64,000 nucleotides of DNA from Lunularia cruciata (taxonomy: Eukaryota > Streptophyta > Marchantiopsida > Lunulariales > Lunulariaceae), in contig OX419759.1 of the NCBI GenBank assembly GCA_948567375.1, forward strand, positions 22,102,744-22,166,743, given 5' to 3'. Position 1 is the first letter of the stretch. Each line of letters opens with the position of its first letter. Position numbers and translations under genes: made by a program. A model generated the notes under the pieces. It saw only the letters and a list, made by a program, of their open reading frames with translations, made no database searches and was not told the origin of the DNA. Below, piece after piece: positions 58,759 to 64,000 of this stretch.

Positions 58759-59467
58759 TGTTGTGAGTATATACATCGCTACATAACATACATTGCTATC
58801 AACATCATACACAATAAAAACACAACTCACACATAAGTCATACATAGACTCTAAAGTGCTACAATGGAGGACTTGGTGTTCATCAAACCAAGGTGGAGGC
58901 TATTGCATGTATTACTTGGCCATACATGTGAGCAGAGTGAGAGCATTCCTTGGGTTGGTGACTTCTATTGCCGCTATGTTAGAGGATTTAGTTCCATTGC
59001 CAAGGCCTTGATAAAGTTGATGTAATCAGATCATTTACCACTCAAATCAGTTGAACTCAGATCAATACTTGATCTGATCCTCAACAACTTGCCAACAACA
59101 GGGCACTGATTACAGTCAAGCCACATCCACTCTAGCTAAGAGACTCCAGGTGACGCTCGCTGGCTTTTTGTCCACTCTAGCCAGGAACTCGAAGGCTCAA
59201 CATCAAAGAAGTGAGCTCTCTAGAGCTGCACTCCCAGGGTATACCCCTGATTTCAACCTAGGTCTCCTCTCAACGGTCCCGCTGACGGCACACCCGATGG
59301 TGCGGACAATGCAAGTGACGGTGGGCCCCACCATGAAGTCAGTACCCTAAACCTGAAATCTGACCGTTGGAAAGTAGTCTATGAGTAAATGGCAAAATGC
59401 CTCTAACTACTATCACTAGAACTCCAATGTCCAAGCATCTAGATGCGACACTACAAATGGCAAGACA
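58759..59467 (-). mobile_element. 555-bp TG...CA repeat with a captured pol fragment
   Basis: The repeat runs from TGTTGTGAG (58759) to GGCAAGACA (59467) on the plus strand and is flanked by a perfect 4-bp duplication TACT (58755-58758, 59468-59471). Without an extra 158-base block (58866-59023) it is 551 bp, matching the 555-bp copy at 61230-61784 in the opposite orientation. The block encodes, on the plus strand and with one frame slip, pol text such as FYCRYVRGFSSIAKALIKLM, the RT/RNase H junction of a Gypsy element. LTR-like ends suggest a solo LTR or a TRIM-type element. A GGTGGGCCCCACC near-palindrome lies near 59324. Confidence 0.78.
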
Positions 59468-59471
59468 TACT

Positions 59472-60290
59472 ATCTATCTAAAGGGGAGGCTCAAGAACAA
59501 ACATCTAATATTAGAATTCTATCCTTTTTATAATATTCTTCTATGAAAGAAAGAAAAATATAATTGCAGAGAGAGAATATAATTAAATAAATATTAAAGT
59601 ACATATGAAAAATATATACATGAGAGTAATCTATTAGTAATTGCAATAGAGAATGTGAATGCAATTAATCTATAATCTACATGATATATATTTTGCCTAA
59701 AATTTAATATCTCAAGGAATATCAAGAACAACAAGATAGCTTGACAAGAATAAGAACTCTCAAATAGTTAAGATATAGAAGATATCGGGCTTGAGGAAAT
59801 GAAAGTTGCATAATTGAGTTTTGTACACCCAATCCATCTTAATATTAGACATAATGAGAATATGACAAGTGGTCACAGTCTTGTAATAACTAAGCAAAGC
59901 ATCAATAATATACAGATTTATAAAGCTCAAATAAGGATAATCACAACAAACATTCTCAAAGATGCTTTAATAGGAGGTATTGAGTCACTTCTAGATAACA
60001 AACATTCTCAAAGATGCTTTGATAGGAAGTATTGACTCACTCCATCTAGAAGGGAGATGAGAGAATCAACAAGAAATTATATACTTGGTATTATTCAATC
60101 TATATAAAACTTCAACAAGAAAGTGAAATCTTGTAATAACTAACCAAAGCATCATAACATAAGGATGTGTAAAGTACACTCATATCAAACACTCAAAATT
60201 TTACAATAGGAAATACTTAGTTCCTTTATTTAGAAAAAAAGTGAGAATTTTTTTAATAATATGGAGTGAGTAGATGAGTTAGTAGCCTAG
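59472..60290. other. AT-rich intergenic stretch with a short tandem duplication
   Basis: No gene recognised. 59945-60048 holds two copies of a 52-base unit (AACAAACATTCTCAAAGATG at 59945 and 59997). Confidence 0.55.
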
Positions 60291-60294
60291 GGTA

Positions 60295-60498
60295 AATATA
60301 GAAAAAAGGAGGTAAAATGAGCTTAAGAATATTCTAGAAGCACCCTAGAAGTTTCTTGGTGAGAAGCTTCTAGGAACCTTCCAAAGGTATAATAACTTGT
60401 ATGTTAAGTTGATGGTTAGCTTAGCTTGTAGGTTAAGTAAATGGCTAGCTTAGCTTGCATTCCAAATAAAGTGACTCTTAGTAGGAACCTTCCTTGGA
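60295..60498 (+). repeat. Fragment of an E2-family LTR, split by E5
   Basis: Plus-strand similarity to the E2 LTR start (TTAAGAATATTCTAGAAGC, then GAGAAGCTTCTAGGAA and TTAGCTTAGCTTG). It stops exactly where the E5 LTR begins, so E5 probably inserted into this older LTR, which is in the opposite orientation. Confidence 0.6.
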
Positions 60499-60904
60499 TG
60501 TAAAATACCAAGGAGAGAAATAGGAGAATGTAAGATCAAGGTGAAAGATCACATTGAGATTCTTGAATGAGGGAAACTCTAAATGCCTAATATGAGCTTC
60601 GGCTTTGGTATTTATAAGGAACATACAAGGCTCTTGAGAAGATTCCTAAAAACTATTTCTTAGAGTGCAAGCCAAGCTAACCAAGAAGCTTCTCAAGAAG
60701 TTTCTTTCTAGAAGTTGTCTACTTGGTATGCAAGCTAAGCTAGCCAAGAAGCTTCCTCCTAGAAGTCACCACTTAGCATGCACATTATTTAATACTTGGA
60801 AGGTACCAAATAGATTTCCTAGATGCTTCAAGAATATTCTTATAATTCTTGGCTAATTTGGCCTACTTGTTACTTTGTTAGTCTCAACTAACTCATTGGT
60901 AACA
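60499..60904 (-). repeat. E5 3' LTR
   Basis: A 406-bp LTR starting TGTAAAATACC and ending GGTAACA on the plus strand. Degenerate relatives of the E2 GAAGCTTC motifs and the TATAAATACC box are present. Confidence 0.87.
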
Positions 60905-60929
60905 TATCTCCCTACCACTAGTTGGTGAT

Positions 60930-62780
60930 GTCCTCGTTACCATAGAAACTTCAAACCCTTGGATGGCTATTTGTGCATTATAGAGATGAGAAAGAGGCTC
61001 CTAAGTGGCATCATGAAATGGGATACCCTTTCCAAAGGATTTTGTACTTTGTATGTTGTTGACGACTATGTTGGATGTGACAACATGCAACAACACAATC
61101 AACTTAATATGCCTCATGATCATCATATGGATGCAAGGAGGAGGGAGGTGGACACAAGAAGAAAAGGAGGATGGATTAAAAACAAAGAGTTTCAACTTTG
61201 GAACATAAAAGGCAAGGTGGATACACATATGTCATGCCATTTGTAGTTCCGCATCTAGCTGCTCGGACACTGGAGTTCCAGTGATAGTAGTTAGAGTTAT
61301 TCTAGTAGTTTCTCAGGGACTACTTTCTGACAGTCTGATTTGGTGTTCGGGGTACTGACTTCACGGTGGGGCCCACCATCACTTTGCACCGTTTGCACCG
61401 TCAAGTGTGCTGTCAGCGGGACCGTTAGGGTTCCAGTGCTAGCTCGAGTCCAGGGGGTATAGTTTCGAAGTGAGCTCCAGAGAGCTCACTTCTTTGATGT
61501 TGAGCCTTCAAGTTCCTGGCTATGGTGGACAGAGGCCGGCAAGCATCACCTGGATTCTCTATGCTTGAGTGAGTGTGGCTTGACTGTAATCAGTGCCCAA
61601 TTGTTGGCAGTTTATAGAGTGACAGATCAAGTACTGATCTGAGTTGAGTTGAGTTGAGAATGTTAAGCAATCTGATTATTGTGGCACTTTAGAGTCTATG
61701 TATGACTTATGTGTGAGTTGTGCTTCTATAGTGTATGATGTTGACAGCAATGTATGTTGTGTAGCAATGTATATACGCACAACACATATGACCAGGCAAG
61801 GCAAGTTAATAAGCAACAAGAGAAATGATTTGGGTGACAAATAGACCTAACCAATTAAGAGCAAGTTTATGAACTTGGGTATCAAGGAGAAAGAGTAGGT
61901 TACAAGAAGAGAATATGACCTTATCACCGAGTTAAAAGCTAAGATCACCGTGATGTTGGTCCGCATGATGTTTTTGATGATTTTGAGCAACAAAGAGATG
62001 AGATTTGGTTTTATATAGGGATTGGGATATTATGGTCAAGAAGGTGGAAGTATGAGAGACATGAGATGGAGGAGGAGCAAGAAGGGAATTTGGAACAAGT
62101 GTGTCTTGGTGAAAATTAAGGAAGAAGTGAGAGAATTTGGTGTGTTTGGAGGCATGTTTTGTAGGCAAACTCAATAATCACAAGACATTCATCTCAATTG
62201 GTATGGTGAATGTTGACATAGGCACAAAGTATATCCTCCAAGGTGCCATTTGCACATTTGGTTTGTCCATTAGTTTGAGGATGATAGGCCATGGACAAAG
62301 CAAGCTTGGTGCTAAGTATCTAAAAGAGTGCTTGCTAAATGTTTTTGGTGAATCAAGGATCATGATAAGAGATGATTACACAAGATATCCCATGATGCTT
62401 GAAGATATTGTTGAAATAGATCTAGGGCCAATATTGGAGCATCCATTGTATCAAAGGTTGGTTCCAAATGCATTTTCTTACTAAGCTTATCCACAAACAC
62501 CATGATTTTTTATGACCTTGCTTTGTCTTAGGCAAGGAGATGATGAGATCTAAACTCATGTGTTCCTATTGAGCATATGGAATAGGAAGTGGTTGAAGAA
62601 GGCCACTTGGTTTTTGGTTGCTAGCCTTGTTGTGTTGGAAACTCTCACAAGATTGCACAAACTTTCAAACATCTTGTGCTATGTTGGGCCACCACCATTG
62701 GCATTGTAGGGTACCAAGGTCTTGTTCATACCCATGTGACCAATGATTGGTAAGTCATGGGCTTCTTGAAGGTGCACAAG
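60930..62780 (-). pseudogene. E5 chromodomain and integrase (broken, with insertion)
   Basis: The chromodomain end near 60960-61060 reads KGIPFHDAT then an altered WEP. Integrase C-terminal text lies at 61784-62174 (FSHFFLNFHQDTLVPNSLLA; compare FFLNFGQDPLVPDSLLA in E2), followed to the right by the core at 62178-62500 (KLMDKPNVQ, equivalent to the catalytic-Glu region) and the zinc region near 62700-62780. The 555-bp repeat at 61230-61784 interrupts it. No functional frame remains. Confidence 0.82.
61230..61784 (+). mobile_element. 555-bp TG...CA repeat inserted in E5
   Basis: Starts TGTCATGCCATTTGTAG, ends TACGCACAACA, flanked by CATA (61226-61229 and 61785-61788; the match extends by TG on one reading). 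It interrupts a segment continuous in E2 (near 25100-25120). It is more GC-rich than its surroundings in the middle (61360-61460) and carries GGTGGGGCCCACC. No open reading frame. Relatives are at 8554-9087, 58759-59467 and about 38060-38510. Confidence 0.83.
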
Positions 62781-62789
62781 TCATAAATC

Positions 62790-64000
62790 ACCCTTGGCTA
62801 GAATATAGATCTGGTTCTCACATAATAGAAGGCCTTCCTTGAAGGAGAAGGTGTTGTATTGTTTATCATGTGATGCAAGATGACCTTGTACCATCTGAAA
62901 GAAGGGGTCTTGTTGTAAGGTTATCTTAAACTTGATTTGGACTTCTGAGTCAATTGACATTGCCGTAATTGCCATTGTGATAAGAAGAAGGGACTTTGAA
63001 TCAAGTTTTCATGCTAGGGCATTGGGAATGACATGGAACCTACCAAGTTTGTACTCAAGTTTGATTTCAAAAAACTATAGTTATTCCTCCCATTGATGAT
63101 GTCAACTCTTCATGTGCTCCAAATGTAGTTTGAAGCAAGGGTTTGTGATTGGTTTGCATGATCACTTGTTCCTCCAAGAGATAATGCCTCCATACCTTGG
63201 TGGCATATACTATTTTTATTTGTTCCCAATCTTAAGCAAAGTAATTCCTTTCTATGGTGTTTAGTTGGCGAGACACAAAGGCAATGAGATGTAACACATC
63301 TAGAAATTCTTGTTGTAATATATGGTAGTTGAGGATCATATGATTGAAGATGAGTGACTTGAAGACACCATATATTTTAGCTTTTGGAATGCTTCTTTGT
63401 GCTTGGTGGTCCAGTGAAAGCTTGAGGTCTTCTCCAAGAGATCAATCAATTTTGTAGACACATGAGCATAATAGTGGATGAATCCTCAATAAAAACTTGC
63501 CAATCCATTAAATGCCCGCACTTTTGTGGCATCCTTTGAATTATGTCAATCAATAATGACTTGATTTTCTACTTTTCCATTTTGATCTACTATAATGAGA
63601 TCTTATGACCCAAGAAGGTAATTTATTTTTGCCAAAAGTCACACTTTGACTTCTTGCAATAAAACTTCCATTGATGTTGTCATCTTAGGACTTCTTGCAT
63701 GTGATTTACATGTTATGCTTCTATCTTGCTATAGATTAAAATATCATCCAAGAACACTGCCATATAATAATCCAATAGCTCATCCAACACCCAATGCATC
63801 TGATCTATGAAGATTAATGGAGCATTAGTGAGTCCAAAAGGTAGAACTCTCTATTCAAAATGCCCATACCTTGTGCAAAAGGTAATCTTTTGCACATCCT
63901 CCCTATCAATGAGAATATGCCAATAGTCACTTTGGAGATCCAACTTGGGGAAGTATTGTGCTCTACTCAATTGATCAAGCAAGTCATCAATTTGAGGCAA
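62790..64000 (-). pseudogene. E5 RNase H and reverse transcriptase (broken, cut by window)
   Basis: 62781-62975 has FQMVQGHLASHDKQYNTFSF, matching the E2 linker before integrase (MVHGHFIACDKEYNTFFF). RNase H text runs to about 63450. RT lies in 63450-64000, with the region equivalent to the active site near 63740-63780 (DDI in MAVFLDDILIYS-like text) and the DDLLDQ fingers text at the very end. Many stops. Confidence 0.8.

Larger units (their letters stand above)
60499..64000 (-). mobile_element. E5: chromovirus of the E2 family, cut by the window end
   Basis: The left part of a minus-strand element. Seen in reverse transcription order from the left: 3' LTR (60499-60904), purine tract (GGTAGGGAGATA, 60905-60916 on the minus strand), chromodomain remnant, a 555-bp repeat insertion (61230-61784), integrase (61785-62780), RNase H (62790-63450) and part of RT (to 64000). 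Gag, protease and the 5' LTR lie beyond the window. Sequence order and text parallel E2; frames are heavily damaged. Confidence 0.88.

Overview
This is nuclear DNA from a land plant with a repeat-rich genome. The only clear host gene is a complete, intron-containing chaperonin gene, CCT4 (TCP-1 delta), on the minus strand at 13192-17491. Its 12 exons join to a 534-residue protein without a frameshift, all introns are GT-AG, and the residues agree with other land-plant CCT4 proteins. I cannot place the lineage from this window. Almost everything else is decayed LTR retrotransposons, their solo LTRs, a tandem array and AT-rich intergenic DNA.

Layout. 1-1060: LTR piece of the long-LTR family (minus). 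1215-7836: element E1, a Ty3/Gypsy chromovirus (minus, TSD AAGAA). 8441-9087: copies of a ~555-bp TG...CA repeat. 9088-~11625: a diverged plus-strand copy of the long-LTR reading frame. ~11640-17950: host island with CCT4. 20237-25846: element E2, a second chromovirus family (plus). 28430-37900: a ~176-bp tandem array, split by element E3 (29068-36076, minus, sister of E1) and by a solo LTR (36160-36908). 38543-52730: element E4, a 14.2-kb Athila/Tat-like element (minus) with ~3.7-kb LTRs and a perfect 5-bp TSD (AAAAC). 54171-54525: solo LTR of the E2 family (TSD TCTTA). 58759-59467: a ~555-bp repeat carrying a captured pol fragment. 60499-64000: element E5 (minus, E2 family), cut by the window end.

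Most unusual system. Both LTRs of E4 contain the same long reading frame of about 850 codons, in the same orientation as gag-pol. It has an unrecognised N-terminal region and a long coiled-coil C-terminal half. A TATA box lies about 20 bases upstream of its ATG. Parts of the same frame occur in two further copies (1-~700 minus, 9088-11236 plus). The plus-strand copy is strongly diverged in nucleotides but keeps protein blocks and the same C-terminal stop. E4 is therefore an LTR retrotransposon whose LTR is itself coding, so the element carries two copies of this gene.

The elements form nested layers: E3 lies in the tandem array, a 686-bp solo LTR lies in the E4 integrase, a 555-bp repeat lies in E5, and E5 lies in an older LTR. 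All retroelement proteins here are broken by stops and frameshifts. Divergence figures are by-eye comparisons of short stretches.
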